From positions 186,001-250,000 of the forward strand of contig CAKOWY010000001.1 in assembly GCA_934129895.1 (NCBI GenBank): a stretch of DNA of 64,000 nt, given 5' to 3'. Positions 1 through 9,491 of the stretch are shown here, piece after piece. How positions within the stretch are numbered: the first letter of the stretch is position 1; each line of letters opens with the position of its first letter. The stretch is from an uncultured Clostridia bacterium. Lineage in GTDB: Bacteria > Bacillota > Clostridia > TANB77 > CAG-508. The position numbers and the translations under genes are program-made. A model generated the notes under the pieces. It saw nothing but the letters and a program-made list of their open reading frames with translations. It was not told the origin of the DNA and did no database searches.

Positions 1-2105
1 CTCTGAATTGATATGTGTTTTTCCACCATCTATCCATGTTTTTGTTCCTGTTACATTTATTGTATCATTTATATTTGACATTATATTTATGAAGTTTCTT
101 CCATCTACATTTGTTGTATATTCATCTATTGCATTTTCTGTAACTTTATATTCATATAAATATCCTTCTGTGTCATATTTTGCTAAATTGCTAAATGTAT
201 AAGTATTTCCATTCCATACAACTGTTGCCTCTACTTTTTCTTCAACACTTCCTGTTTTGGTACTTGTTCTTGTTAATACTAGTGTAATTTCTGTTGCATT
301 ATTATGTGTTTTTCCTCCATCTACCCATGTCTTTGTTCCGCTTATTTCTATTTTGTCATTTATTTCTGACATTGTATTTGTGAAGTTTCTTCCATCTTGA
401 ACTGTTGTATATCCATATATTGCATCTTCTACAACTTTATATGTATATAAATATCCTTCTGTATCATATTTTGATAATCCATTAAATGTATAAGTATTTC
501 CATTCCATGTTGGTGTTGCAACTATAGTTTCTTCAACACTTCCTGGTTTTGCACTTATTCTTGTTAATGTTAACGCAATTTCTTCTGAATTGATGTGTGT
601 TTTTCCTCCATCTACCCATGTTTTTGTTCCTGTTACATTTATCTTGTCATCTATATTTGACATTATATTTATGAAATTTCTTCCATCTACATTTGTTGTA
701 TATTCATCTATTGCATTTTCTGAAACTTTATATTCATATAAATATCCTTCTGTATCATATTTTGATAAATTACTAAATGTATAAGTGTTTCCATCCCATG
801 TTGGTGTTGCTTCTACTGTTTCTTCAACACTTCCTGGTTTTGTACTTGTTCTTGTTAATGCTAGTATAATTTCTGTTGTATTATTATGTGTTTTTCCTCC
901 ATCTACCCATGTCTTTGTTCCGCTTATTTCTATTTTGTCATTTATTTCTGACATTGTATTTGTGAAGTTTCTTCCATCTTGAACTGTTGTATATCCATAT
1001 ATTGCATCTTCTACAACTTTATATGTATATAAATATCCTTCTGTATCATATTTTGCTAAATTACTAAATGTATATGTATTTCCATTCCATGCTGGTGTTA
1101 CTTCTACTGTTTCTTCAACACTTCCTGCTTTTGCACTTATTCTTGTTAATGTTAACGCAATTTCTTCTGAATTGATATGTGTTTTTCCACCATCTACCCA
1201 TGTTTTTGTTCCTGTTACATCTATTTTGTCGTCTATATTTGACATTATATTTATGAAGTTTCTTCCATCTACATTTGTTGTATATCCATATATTGCATTT
1301 TCTGAAACTTTATATTCATATAAATATCCTTCTGTATCATATTTTGCTAAATTACTAAATGTATATGTATTTCCATTCCATACAACTGTTGCTTCTACTG
1401 TTTCTTCAACACTTCCTGGTTTTGTACTTGTTCTTGTTAATACTAATTTAATTTCTGTTGCATTATTATGTGTTTTTCCACCATCTACCCATGTCTTTGT
1501 TCCGCTTATTTCTATTTTGTCATTTATTTCTGACATTGTATTTGTGAAGTTATTTCCAGATGTTGTTGTATCATATCCTTTTATTTCTGTTTCTGATACT
1601 TTATATGTATATACATATCCTTTTGCATCATATTTTGATAGATTACTAAATGTATAAGTATTTCCATTCCATGTTGGTGTTGCTTCTACTGTTTCTTCAA
1701 CACTTCCTGATTTTGCACTTGCTCTTGTTAATACCAATATAATTTCTTTAGCATTATCATGTAGCTTTCCACCATCTACCCATGTCTTTGTTCCGCTTAC
1801 TTCTATTTTGTCATTTATTTCTGACATTGTATTTGTGAAATTATTTCCATCTTGCTCTGTTGTATAATCATTTACTTTATTTTCTGTTACTTTATATATA
1901 TACAAATATCCTTCTGCATCATATTTATCTAAATCACTAAATGTATAAGTATTTCCATTCCATACAACTGTTGCCTCAACTGTTTCTTCAACACTTTCTA
2001 CTTTTTCGCTCTTTCTTGTTAAAACTAATGTGATTTCTTTTGAGTTATTATGTGTTTTTCCACCATCTACCCATGTCTTTGTTCCACTTACATCTGTTTT
2101 TCCAG
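1..2105 (-). repeat. 291-bp in-frame tandem repeats (Cna_B units) with a 582-bp dimer superperiod
   Basis: The plus-strand marker ccatctacccatg (one copy has a single variant base) starts at 26, 317, 608, 899, 1190, 1481, 1772 and 2063, always 291 bases apart, which is 97 codons. Units at 26, 608 and 1190 encode HINSEE after the KTW.DGGKT motif, while those at 317, 899 and 1481 encode HNN[AT]TE. The copies therefore alternate as an A-B dimer of 582 bases. Repeats continue past the left edge. Confidence 0.95.
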
Positions 2106-4941
2106 TTAATGTGTTTATTACATCATATCCAGAAATTTCTGTTACATATCCTGCAATATTTTCTTCTGTTAATGAATAATTGTATTTAACTCCGTCTTTA
2201 TCATATTCTGGTAAATTTTTAAATTCATAAGCCCAATCACTTGATTCTCCAATTTCCTTACTATCAATTTGTTTTTCATTTTGTAATAAGTTAATTGTTA
2301 TTAATTCTGGTCTTGTTCCATAAATATTATTATTATCTTGCCATATTTTTATTGCATTTACACTTGTTGTTCCTGTTAATGTATTTATTACATCATATCC
2401 AGAAATTTCTGTTACATATCCTGTAACTTCTTCTTCTGTTACTGTGTAATTATATTTAACTCCGTCTTTATCATATTCTGGTAAATTTTTAAATTCATAA
2501 GCCCAATCACTTGATTCTCCAATTTCCTTACTATCAATTTGTTTTCCATTTTGTAATAAATTAATTACTATTGATGTAGGTCTTGTTTTGTATTCATTAT
2601 TATTGTCTTTCCATGTTTTTGTTCCACTTACTTCTGTTATTCCTGTTACAGTGTTTATTACATCATTTCCAGAAATCTCTGTTACATATCCTGCAACTTC
2701 ATTTTCTGTTATTGTATAAGTATATTCTTTTCCATCTACATCATATTTTGGTAATTTATCAAATGTATAGGCCCATTCATCTGTTGCTACAACCTTTTTG
2801 CTGTCAATTTGTTCTCCATTTTGTAATAAATTAATTACTATTGATGTAGGTCTTGTTTTGTATTCATTATTATTGTCTTTCCATATTTTTGTTCCACTTA
2901 CGCTTGTATCTGGATTTACAGGTACTTCTTCTGTTGAATCTTTACCTGGTACATCAGGAATTATAATTGTTGCAGTATTCATAATTGGCTTCTCTTCTAC
3001 AACATCAGATTCAACAACAGTATAATAAGTTGTTATTGTTTCTACATTTTTTCCTGCTTCAGCAGATAATTCTTTAATCTCAGCAATTATAGATGTTCCA
3101 TTTTCATCAACATCTTTAACTTCTCCATTTACAGTTACTTTCAAAGAATCTGTAACTTTAATATTTTCTAATGTTACATTTCCTGTGTTTGTTACTGTTA
3201 TTACATATTCAATAACATCTCCAGGTCTTACCTTTGTTTTTTCTGTTACAGGTACAAATTCTTCTGAAACATTTTCTTTTACTCTTGTTGCAACTTTGCT
3301 TATATCTACTGATGGTGCATCTGCTACTGATGTATCTATTTCATCTTTGTCTTCAACTGTTTCTGGTTCTTTATCTGGATCTGTTGGTATTGTTTCTCCA
3401 GTTACTTTTACTTCATTATGAACTAATTTTCCGACATTTTCTTTTATATCTTTTTCATAACTTACTGTATAAGAAGCAAAAATTTCTTTATTTTCTCCAG
3501 CTTTTAAATTTCCTATATTTAATTCTTTTTCATTTAACTCTATACCTTCTAGTTTTTCATCAACAATTACATTTGTTAAATCTTCACTACCTGTATTTGT
3601 TACTGTAATTTTGTATTTGATTACATCGCCTTCTTTAACTTCTGCATCTAATCCTATACTTTCATCATTTCTTAATATGTCAATAACTGTTTTTTCAACA
3701 TTAATTTCAGCTGTTGAATTTTCTGTTTCATTTGTTTCTTTTTCTCCAACTGTTGCTATATTTGTTATTTTTTTATTTTCTAATGATTTTATGTCTTTTA
3801 CTATTACAGTAAATGTTCTTTCTACTGTTTCTCCTGCAGGAACTTCAACATCATTCCATGTTACTGTTTTATGATTTTCAGATATTTCAGCACCTTCTGC
3901 AGAACCACGTTTTAACACTGTTCCTTCTGGAACTGTATCAACTATTTTTGTTGTTCCATTTTCATCACCAGTATTTGTTACTGAAATTGTATATGTTATT
4001 TCATCATCAATTTTTGCAACATTTACTGCTTCAAATTTATTTGTTTCTTTATTGTATCTTAATATTTCACTTGTCTTGTTGCTTGTTATAATAGATGTAT
4101 TTTCTTCATTACTTTCTTCACCATTTGCAATTGCTTTATTCGTAATTGTTCCTGTTACTCCAGAATCTACAACAACTGTAAATTTAAGTGAAACTTCTTC
4201 TCCTGCTTTTACTGTTATTATCCATTTTATTCCTACAACTTTTTCAGGAGCTTTTGAAGATTTTACTACTATTCCTTCATTTTCTACTGAATCAAATGTA
4301 GTATTTGAAGGAATTTTATCCATTACTTCAATTTTTTCTACATCTTGATTTCCATTATTTTTTACAACAATTGTATATGTAATCTTTTCTCCTGCATATA
4401 CTAATTTGTTTCCAGCTTCTGTTTCTGCTGTTTTTGTAACTGTAATATCAGGTAATGCTGGAACTATGTTTGCTACTGTTGAATTAACAGAAATAGTTGT
4501 TGGTTTCCACCAATCCCAGTAATCTCTTGAAATAAGTTTTTCTCTTTCTTCAACTCTTTCTACTGTTGTTTCACCTATTTCGTTTACATTTGAACCAGTT
4601 GTTACACCTGTATTATTGTTTGTATTATTTGTGTTGTTACCATTTGAGTTATTACTATTATTATTGCTATCTTCATTGTTGTTATTGGCATTATTTCCTG
4701 AATTTTGATTATTTTCTTGATTTGTGCCATTTGGTTCTTGAACATTATTTTGATTTGAATTATCATCAGCTTTTTGATTGTTATCAATTTGCTCTGTTTG
4801 ATTATCTTTATCTATAGCTTCAGAACTTATTCTATCTTTCAAGAAAATGACTATTGAAGCTATAGCTATTACTACTAATATTGCTACAGCTATTATCTCA
4901 ATAATAGTTTTCTTTTTGAAGGTACTTGATTGACCTTTCAT
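1..4941 (-). CDS. Giant repeat surface adhesin, DUF11 plus Cna_B domains (3'-truncated by window edge)
   Basis: Open frame of 1,647 codons with no stop before the left edge, so the C-terminus is missing. The start ATG at 4941 follows a G-rich ribosome binding site. Visible order: lysine-rich N-terminus, one membrane segment (about residues 12-33), an Asn/Gln/Asp-rich linker (about 40-115), about four DUF11-type beta domains with 'YTI.V.N.G' and 'V.D..P' patterns (about 155-665), three 90-residue Cna_B units, then at least seven 97-residue Cna_B units. Each long unit keeps K-T-W near its start, Y-x-V-[ST]-E in the middle and an N-[FT].N-T/I-M segment near its end. These are plausible Lys-Glu-Asn positions for an intramolecular isopeptide bond, known for the family but inferred here. 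It is last in a sortase operon, so cell-wall attachment is likely, but the sorting signal lies outside the window. Confidence 0.85.
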   Translation of the reverse strand, partial: MKGQSSTFKKKTIIEIIAVAILVVIAIASIVIFLKDRISSEAIDKDNQTEQIDNNQKADDNSNQNNVQEPNGTNQENNQNSGNNANNNNEDSNNNSNNSNGNNTNNTNNNTGVTTGSNVNEIGETTVERVEEREKLISRDYWDWWKPTTISVNSTVANIVPALPDITVTKTAETEAGNKLVYAGEKITYTIVVKNNGNQDVEKIEVMDKIPSNTTFDSVENEGIVVKSSKAPEKVVGIKWIITVKAGEEVSLKFTVVVDSGVTGTITNKAIANGEESNEENTSIITSNKTSEILRYNKETNKFEAVNVAKIDDEITYTISVTNTGDENGTTKIVDTVPEGTVLKRGSAEGAEISENHKTVTWNDVEVPAGETVERTFTVIVKDIKSLENKKITNIATVGEKETNETENSTAEINVEKTVIDILRNDESIGLDAEVKEGDVIKYKITVTNTGSEDLTNVIVDEKLEGIELNEKELNIGNLKAGENKEIFASYTVSYEKDIKENVGKLVHNEVKVTGETIPTDPDKEPETVEDKDEIDTSVADAPSVDISKVATRVKENVSEEFVPVTEKTKVRPGDVIEYVITVTNTGNVTLENIKVTDSLKVTVNGEVKDVDENGTSIIAEIKELSAEAGKNVETITTYYTVVESDVVEEKPIMNTATIIIPDVPGKDSTEEVPVNPDTSVSGTKIWKDNNNEYKTRPTSIVINLLQNGEQIDSKKVVATDEWAYTFDKLPKYDVDGKEYTYTITENEVAGYVTEISGNDVINTVTGITEVSGTKTWKDNNNEYKTRPTSIVINLLQNGKQIDSKEIGESSDWAYEFKNLPEYDKDGVKYNYTVTEEEVTGYVTEISGYDVINTLTGTTSVNAIKIWQDNNNIYGTRPELITINLLQNEKQIDSKEIGESSDWAYEFKNLPEYDKDGVKYNYSLTEENIAGYVTEISGYDVINTLTGKTDVSGTKTWVDGGKTHNNSKEITLVLTRKSEKVESVEETVEATVVWNGNTYTFSDLDKYDAEGYLYIYKVTENKVNDYTTEQDGNNFTNTMSEINDKIEVSGTKTWVDGGKLHDNAKEIILVLTRASAKSGSVEETVEATPTWNGNTYTFSNLSKYDAKGYVYTYKVSETEIKGYDTTTSGNNFTNTMSEINDKIEISGTKTWVDGGKTHNNATEIKLVLTRTSTKPGSVEETVEATVVWNGNTYTFSNLAKYDTEGYLYEYKVSENAIYGYTTNVDGRNFINIMSNIDDKIDVTGTKTWVDGGKTHINSEEIALTLTRISAKAGSVEETVEVTPAWNGNTYTFSNLAKYDTEGYLYTYKVVEDAIYGYTTVQDGRNFTNTMSEINDKIEISGTKTWVDGGKTHNNTTEIILALTRTSTKPGSVEETVEATPTWDGNTYTFSNLSKYDTEGYLYEYKVSENAIDEYTTNVDGRNFINIMSNIDDKINVTGTKTWVDGGKTHINSEEIALTLTRISAKPGSVEETIVATPTWNGNTYTFNGLSKYDTEGYLYTYKVVEDAIYGYTTVQDGRNFTNTMSEINDKIEISGTKTWVDGGKTHNNATEITLVLTRTSTKTGSVEEKVEATVVWNGNTYTFSNLAKYDTEGYLYEYKVTENAIDEYTTNVDGRNFINIMSNINDTINVTGTKTWIDGGKTHINSE
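2281..2900 (-). repeat. 270-bp in-frame tandem repeats (second Cna_B class)
   Basis: The plus-strand marker ttgtaataa/g starts at 2281, 2551 and 2821, spaced 270 bases or 90 codons. The encoded units share INLLQN..QIDSK, WAY.F..LP.YD.DG and GYVTEISG blocks. They differ from the 97-residue class in length and in the 'RP' type first strand, so two Cna_B lineages were amplified separately within one gene. Confidence 0.9.
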
Positions 4942-4966
4942 TTTTATTTTCCCCCCCTATAAAAAT

Positions 4967-5596
4967 TTAGATTTCTTTTGCTTTTAATATCAATCTTTGT
5001 TTATTTCCATTAGTACATGTTATCAATGTAACTTCTCTAATTTTCTCATCTTGAGGCAACAAGATACTTACATCATTTGGATCTGTTACAAATATATTAT
5101 ATATAGAATATGTTATTGTTTTACCTGTCAAATCTGTTAATTCTACAATATCTCCAATTTTTAACTTTTTTGTTTTTCCAAACATTGTTCCATCTTTGTT
5201 ATTATGACCTGCAATTGATAAATTTCCATAATCATTTACTTTTTCGCCCCAATATTTTATTATAGATAATTTCATTGGTTTTTTTGCACTTTCTGGATCT
5301 ATGTCTCCAATTTCTATAATAGGATATTCTATATTAATTTGAGGAATTTTTACTATTCCTATTACTTTATATCCTTTATACTCTAATTGAATCTCATTAC
5401 TTGACTCTGTTTCTTGTTCTTCATCATTTTTTATTTCTATTTGATTAAATGTTTCAATAGTTTGTTTACTTTCTTTTTCATTTATTTGATTACTACCATA
5501 TTTATAAACTATCATTCCTATCACAATAATTGCAATTATAAGTAATATATAAGCAGATGTTTTATAAATTTTTAATTTTAAACTATTTTTGCTCAT
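4967..5596 (-). CDS. Sortase family transpeptidase (class D/E-like)
   Basis: A 209-residue membrane-anchored sortase, expected to cleave sorting signals of exported proteins and attach them to the wall or to each other. One N-terminal membrane segment (about 12-32) is followed by an acidic linker and the sortase beta barrel. The catalytic triad is visible: His in SIAGHNN, Cys in TLITC and Arg in NKQRLILKA, in the expected order. It overlaps the upstream surface-protein gene by 14 bases and lies 25 bases before the giant adhesin, so a dedicated sortase with its substrates is the simplest reading. No strong ribosome binding site precedes the ATG, consistent with translational coupling. Class assignment is tentative. 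Confidence 0.9.
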   Translation of the reverse strand: MSKNSLKLKIYKTSAYILLIIAIIVIGMIVYKYGSNQINEKESKQTIETFNQIEIKNDEEQETESSNEIQLEYKGYKVIGIVKIPQINIEYPIIEIGDIDPESAKKPMKLSIIKYWGEKVNDYGNLSIAGHNNKDGTMFGKTKKLKIGDIVELTDLTGKTITYSIYNIFVTDPNDVSILLPQDEKIREVTLITCTNGNKQRLILKAKEI

Positions 5597-6617
5597 CTTT
5601 TTTTTCTAATTTTTTTATTCTTATAAATACAAATACTATAGCAATTATTACTACTGCTAGTACTATAAATAATGCAATACTATCATAGGTTATTGGTAGT
5701 TTTGTTGTTTCTTTTGTTATAACTTTTTCTTTTTCAACATTTGGCTCATAATCATAATATTCTTGTAAAAATTGTACATCTGTTGTTATTTCTCCGTTCT
5801 TTGATACTTTTTTCAAAAATACTATATATTTATCTCCAATTCCATTACTTTGTTCTGATGATTCTGGTTGTTCAACTTTTAAATCTTTAACTTCTTTCCA
5901 CTCAATATTTGAAATTAATTTTGAGTATAAAGTATTAAATTCTTTTGCTATTTGGATTTTTTTATACATATCCATTGCTTCATATTCATTATTTATTTTT
6001 TCAGCTAATTCTGATAATTCATTATAATCTTCAGAATCTGTTGTTTCTACTCTTTCATAATAATATGTTGATTTTTTAGCATCTTCATCTGTTATTTTTA
6101 ATGTTCCAACAGATGTTGTTTCTTTAACTCCCTCAACATCTTCATTTTTTATTTCTGTTGATTTTTCTTTGCTATCAGCAATTTCTACTGATATTTTCTT
6201 TGTAGTTTTTTCTACTAAATCTAAATTTTCCTTGGTTAAGGAGTCTTCTAAATCTAATTTTACTCCTTCTAGAATTAAACTTTCATTTTCGTCTTTTGCC
6301 CAAATATAAATTGTCTTTGATTTTAATTTTTCATACGTTTCCGCATCAATAAATGCAACTGAATTCTTTCCCAAATCTGTGATTGAATTAATATATACTA
6401 AATCCATTTCTTCTGGATTTGCATCATTTGATAATGCATACTTAAAATTTTTATTAGTATAGTTATTTATGTAAATAATGTATTCTTGTTTTCCGTTTTT
6501 ATCTAAAGATTCAACTATAGACACATTTTCGTTTACAGCAAAGCTTACTAATGGTACTATAAAAATCATTAGAAGAAAAGCAAGAATGGTGAATAGCTTT
6601 TTACTAGCTTTATTCAT
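5583..6617 (-). CDS. Secreted surface protein with LPxT-like C-terminal sorting signal
   Basis: The 344-residue product has a signal peptide (about residues 1-28 ending near SFA), an acidic/lysine-rich extracellular part with a helical segment, and a C-terminal tail of KLPITYDS, a hydrophobic stretch and a basic IRIKKLEKK end. That layout matches a cell-wall sorting signal, but the usual Gly after LPxT is Tyr. It could be a variant substrate of the adjacent sortase or simply a membrane-anchored protein. ATG at 6617 is preferred over the GTG at 6620 because AGGAGG sits seven bases upstream. First gene of the adhesin operon; no named domain recognised. Confidence 0.75.
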   Translation of the reverse strand: MNKASKKLFTILAFLLMIFIVPLVSFAVNENVSIVESLDKNGKQEYIIYINNYTNKNFKYALSNDANPEEMDLVYINSITDLGKNSVAFIDAETYEKLKSKTIYIWAKDENESLILEGVKLDLEDSLTKENLDLVEKTTKKISVEIADSKEKSTEIKNEDVEGVKETTSVGTLKITDEDAKKSTYYYERVETTDSEDYNELSELAEKINNEYEAMDMYKKIQIAKEFNTLYSKLISNIEWKEVKDLKVEQPESSEQSNGIGDKYIVFLKKVSKNGEITTDVQFLQEYYDYEPNVEKEKVITKETTKLPITYDSIALFIVLAVVIIAIVFVFIRIKKLEKKDEQK

Positions 6618-6655
6618 CACAAACCCTCCTTTATTTTGTTAAATTTTACACGGAC

Positions 6656-6684
6656 ATTATATAACATTTTTTTCCATTTGTAAA
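6656..6684 (-). promoter_or_regulatory. Sigma-A-type promoter of the surface-protein operon
   Basis: On the minus strand, TTTACA (6679-6684) and a perfect TATAAT (6656-6661) are separated by 17 bases, about 40 bases upstream of the first operon ATG. Confidence 0.7.
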
Positions 6685-6745
6685 CACTTTTAAGCAAAAA
6701 ATTGAATTTATGTATACTGTTTAAAAAGTGTATGATTTTTAACGC

Positions 6746-6780
6746 AAAAAGCCGTAAGCTATATGCTTACGACCTTTTTT
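6746..6780 (-). terminator. Terminator of the queA-tgt operon (possibly bidirectional)
   Basis: Nine-pair stem 6751-6759/6765-6773 with a five-base loop. It is flanked by an A run and a T run, so it can end minus-strand transcripts right after the last gene. Confidence 0.8.
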
Positions 6781-7826
6781 TATAAGTTTTCATGCTTTAA
6801 ACTTCTTTTATATTCTTTAAATTCTTTCATGTTTTCTGAAGTATATCCTTTTAATACATCACTTGGTGACTTTTGACATATTTTGTCAAATACCAATTCA
6901 AATTCATCATTAATATCACCATTTACACATCCACATCTAAATGATGTTTTTCCATCTTTTAAATATACAATTATATCACTTGTTGTAACAAATCCATAAT
7001 ATCTAATTTTATGAGTATATATCCATTTTATATCAGAAAACTTTATAACTACAAATCCATCAGTTGTATCAACTAAGAAATCTTTAGTCATTATAACTTT
7101 ATAATTATAGGCATGTTCTTCTATATTATCAAGTTGATTTTCTAAGTCATTTTCATATCCGTTCTTTTTTAAGTACTTATATGTTTTTCTTCTTGTTACT
7201 ACTTTTAAGATATGTACAACTATTGTTACTACAAATGTAATTGCAGAAAACATCATTACTAATAATTCTATTTGAACATCTACTGGATCTTTTCTTGTAT
7301 TTAGTATAACACTTCCAAAATATTGTTCAAATTGATCTACTGTTATATTAGCATCTGGATATATTTGATTAAAATAGTCAACAACAGCCTCTTTTAATTT
7401 TGGATCTGCTTCTTCTGTTATTCCATAAATTACTTTTGGAGCTGGTTTATTTTCTATTCTTGAATATGTAAAATCTTGAATACTTTGTAGTTCTTCAAGT
7501 CCTGTTGTATCTAGATTAACTATATAAAAATATCCATTATTTATTGCTAAATAGTATTTTTGATTATCATCATTTTTTTCATTGTCATCATTTCCATAAG
7601 TTGCTACCATCTCTGTTAATCCTTCAACCTGTAGATAAACATATTTATCTGTTTCCATACCTATTGCACCATTTGTTGTAAAATCTATTGCATTAGGTTT
7701 TTCACTATCTATTCTATAACTCATTATACAAGCTGCAGCTATAAATGCTACAATACAAACAGCATATACTATTTTTATTGCTTTTGATGTATGTGTTGCT
7801 TTTCTCAACATTTCTTTTACATTCAT
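6780..7826 (-). CDS. Two-pass membrane protein, unknown function
   Basis: A 348-residue protein I do not recognise with certainty. It has a membrane segment near residues 18-36, an exterior region of about 150 residues with an Asp/Asn-rich loop, a second membrane segment near 185-207, and a cytoplasmic C-terminal domain of about 140 residues. The C-terminal part alternates short beta strands (KVIMTKDFLVDTTDGF, FSDIKWIYTH, IVYLKDGK) and resembles a PH-like fold, which is inference only. Last gene of the operon led by queA, 33 bases after the DUF4321 gene and directly before the terminator. A function connected with envelope sensing is possible but not shown. Confidence 0.7.
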   Translation of the reverse strand: MNVKEMLRKATHTSKAIKIVYAVCIVAFIAAACIMSYRIDSEKPNAIDFTTNGAIGMETDKYVYLQVEGLTEMVATYGNDDNEKNDDNQKYYLAINNGYFYIVNLDTTGLEELQSIQDFTYSRIENKPAPKVIYGITEEADPKLKEAVVDYFNQIYPDANITVDQFEQYFGSVILNTRKDPVDVQIELLVMMFSAITFVVTIVVHILKVVTRRKTYKYLKKNGYENDLENQLDNIEEHAYNYKVIMTKDFLVDTTDGFVVIKFSDIKWIYTHKIRYYGFVTTSDIIVYLKDGKTSFRCGCVNGDINDEFELVFDKICQKSPSDVLKGYTSENMKEFKEYKRSLKHENL

Positions 7827-7859
7827 TTTATATCTCCCTCTATTTTCACATTTTTTATT

Positions 7860-8114
7860 TTAAATCCATCTATATATTAATAATGCAATTGCCATTCCAA
7901 TTATACTAGCCATATTAATATTTATTGTCATACCAAATGTTATTTTTATAACTTGTAAATTTAAAACAAATGGCTCTGAAAATCCAAATCCTTGTCCATA
8001 AGAAAGCCAACTTAACCAGCTAACTTGTGAAGCAAGCTGTCCTATTAGTCCTCCAATTACCAATCCTGCACAAATAAATACAATTAAAATCCATGAGCTT
8101 TTACTTTTTGCCAT
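7860..8114 (-). CDS. DUF4321 small membrane protein
   Basis: 84 residues with two hydrophobic segments (about 8-28 and 60-82) joined by a Gly/Phe-rich loop containing YGQGFGF and LNLQVIKITFG. This length and pattern, ending in NMASIIGMAIALLIYRWI, match the DUF4321 family of Firmicutes membrane proteins. Function is unknown for the family. It is fifth in the queA operon, 31 bases after the WG-repeat gene. Confidence 0.8.
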   Translation of the reverse strand: MAKSKSSWILIVFICAGLVIGGLIGQLASQVSWLSWLSYGQGFGFSEPFVLNLQVIKITFGMTININMASIIGMAIALLIYRWI

Positions 8115-8145
8115 TTCTTCTGTTCTTCCTTTCTTTTGTTCTTTT

Positions 8146-9471
8146 TTAGTATCCTAAAGATGCAAATTTTGCTTCTATATCATCTGTAATTCCACCATAA
8201 GTCATATAATAAGTATTTTTTCCTGTTGAAGCATCTGTAGTCAAATATACTGTATCTAATGTTCCATTTATTACTTTTTGACCATTTTTATTTATAAATG
8301 TATAATAATTATTTTCTTTTACTATTATCATCTCTAAACTTGGAATTACAACTACTGGATATGTATTAGTAAGTTTTGAAGTTGTACATCCAACACCTGT
8401 AAATTGTATATTTGTAACTTGTTCTCCTTTTATGTTAAAAAATCCCCAATAATTATTATATTTTACAGGAATTAATGAATCTAATAAAATGTATGGACTT
8501 TCAATTCCATTCTTTTCATAAGTAGAAAGCTTTCCTACTCCTATTTGTTGGAATAATGATCTTAAAATTACATTTCCATTATTATCTATTACACCATATA
8601 AACTATCTTCTTTTACAATATATAATCCTTTTTGATTATCCATAACTTGTATATCATCATAAGCTATTTTTATAATTGTTTTTGAATCTTTTGACATTAC
8701 TCCATATTTTCCGCTATTTTCTACTAAATAATTTTGGCTATAAGGTAAATATGAAATTGAATCATATTTTGCTTCTAAAACATACTGACCTGTTGTTATA
8801 TCCATTACTCCATATTTTTTTGTATCACTTGCCTGTACAATCATATTTCCAACAAGAATTGCTTTTTTATCTCTAAATTCTTTAGATGTTTTTTCAATAT
8901 TTAATCTTTTTGTATAATATGTTGCCAAATAGTCTAATGTATATATTTTTATTTTATTTGGATCTTTGTCATCATAGCTAAGGTTAAATGCTGTTTTTAA
9001 TCCCATTGCAGTTGTATATAATTGTCCATCTTGTTCAAATACCATTTCATCTAATGAAACTTCTTCATAATCTGAATCATCTCTTGATATTATTAAGGCA
9101 TCTGAATTTATTGTAAACATTGCTATTTCATCACCATTATCTACATAACATTTTCCAGTATCTTCAGATTTATTTTTAAAATCTCCAGCATAATCAGCAT
9201 ATCCAAAATATGAAGCAACTTTTCTTACTGGATAATATAATTTAGAAGTACCATCATCTTGTTGTTTTACTAATACTAATTGTGTTAAATCAGATTTTGA
9301 AACACCATCAACACTAATCTCTAATACTGAACTTTCTAAATTAGTTATCATTACAATAATACATATCATCATTACTATAAGTAAAAAGATTATTACTCCA
9401 ATAATTATAGGTGCTTTTGGAATTTTCTTTTTTGAATCCTTTTTCTTTTCTTTTTCAATATATAATTCCAT
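8146..9471 (-). CDS. Membrane-anchored WG-repeat protein
   Basis: The 441-residue protein starts with a basic tail and one membrane segment (about 23-45). It continues with a region resembling a copper amine oxidase-type N-terminal domain ('YYPVRKVASYFGY', 'LYTTAMGLKTAF'), then WG-type repeats. Repeat cores are visible as KKYGVMD, GKYGVMSKD, SLYGVIDNNG and NYWGFFNIKG, each followed by a short strand. WG repeats usually build a propeller or solenoid for binding; the ligand is unknown. It lies 20 bases after tgt and 31 bases before DUF4321. Exterior location is inferred from the single N-terminal anchor. Confidence 0.8.
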   Translation of the reverse strand: MELYIEKEKKKDSKKKIPKAPIIIGVIIFLLIVMMICIIVMITNLESSVLEISVDGVSKSDLTQLVLVKQQDDGTSKLYYPVRKVASYFGYADYAGDFKNKSEDTGKCYVDNGDEIAMFTINSDALIISRDDSDYEEVSLDEMVFEQDGQLYTTAMGLKTAFNLSYDDKDPNKIKIYTLDYLATYYTKRLNIEKTSKEFRDKKAILVGNMIVQASDTKKYGVMDITTGQYVLEAKYDSISYLPYSQNYLVENSGKYGVMSKDSKTIIKIAYDDIQVMDNQKGLYIVKEDSLYGVIDNNGNVILRSLFQQIGVGKLSTYEKNGIESPYILLDSLIPVKYNNYWGFFNIKGEQVTNIQFTGVGCTTSKLTNTYPVVVIPSLEMIIVKENNYYTFINKNGQKVINGTLDTVYLTTDASTGKNTYYMTYGGITDDIEAKFASLGY

Positions 9472-9491
9472 ATTTTATCTTCTCCTTTTCT

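Noticed and set aside
1172..1657. Plus-strand frames in the adhesin gene (for example a 161-residue one)
   Set aside because: They recur with each repeat and are antisense shadows of the minus-strand Cna_B coding sequence, without binding sites.
1..2100. Evenly spaced repeats resembling a CRISPR array
   Set aside because: Period is 291 bases, all copies remain in one reading frame and the whole unit is repeated, so these are coding domain repeats.
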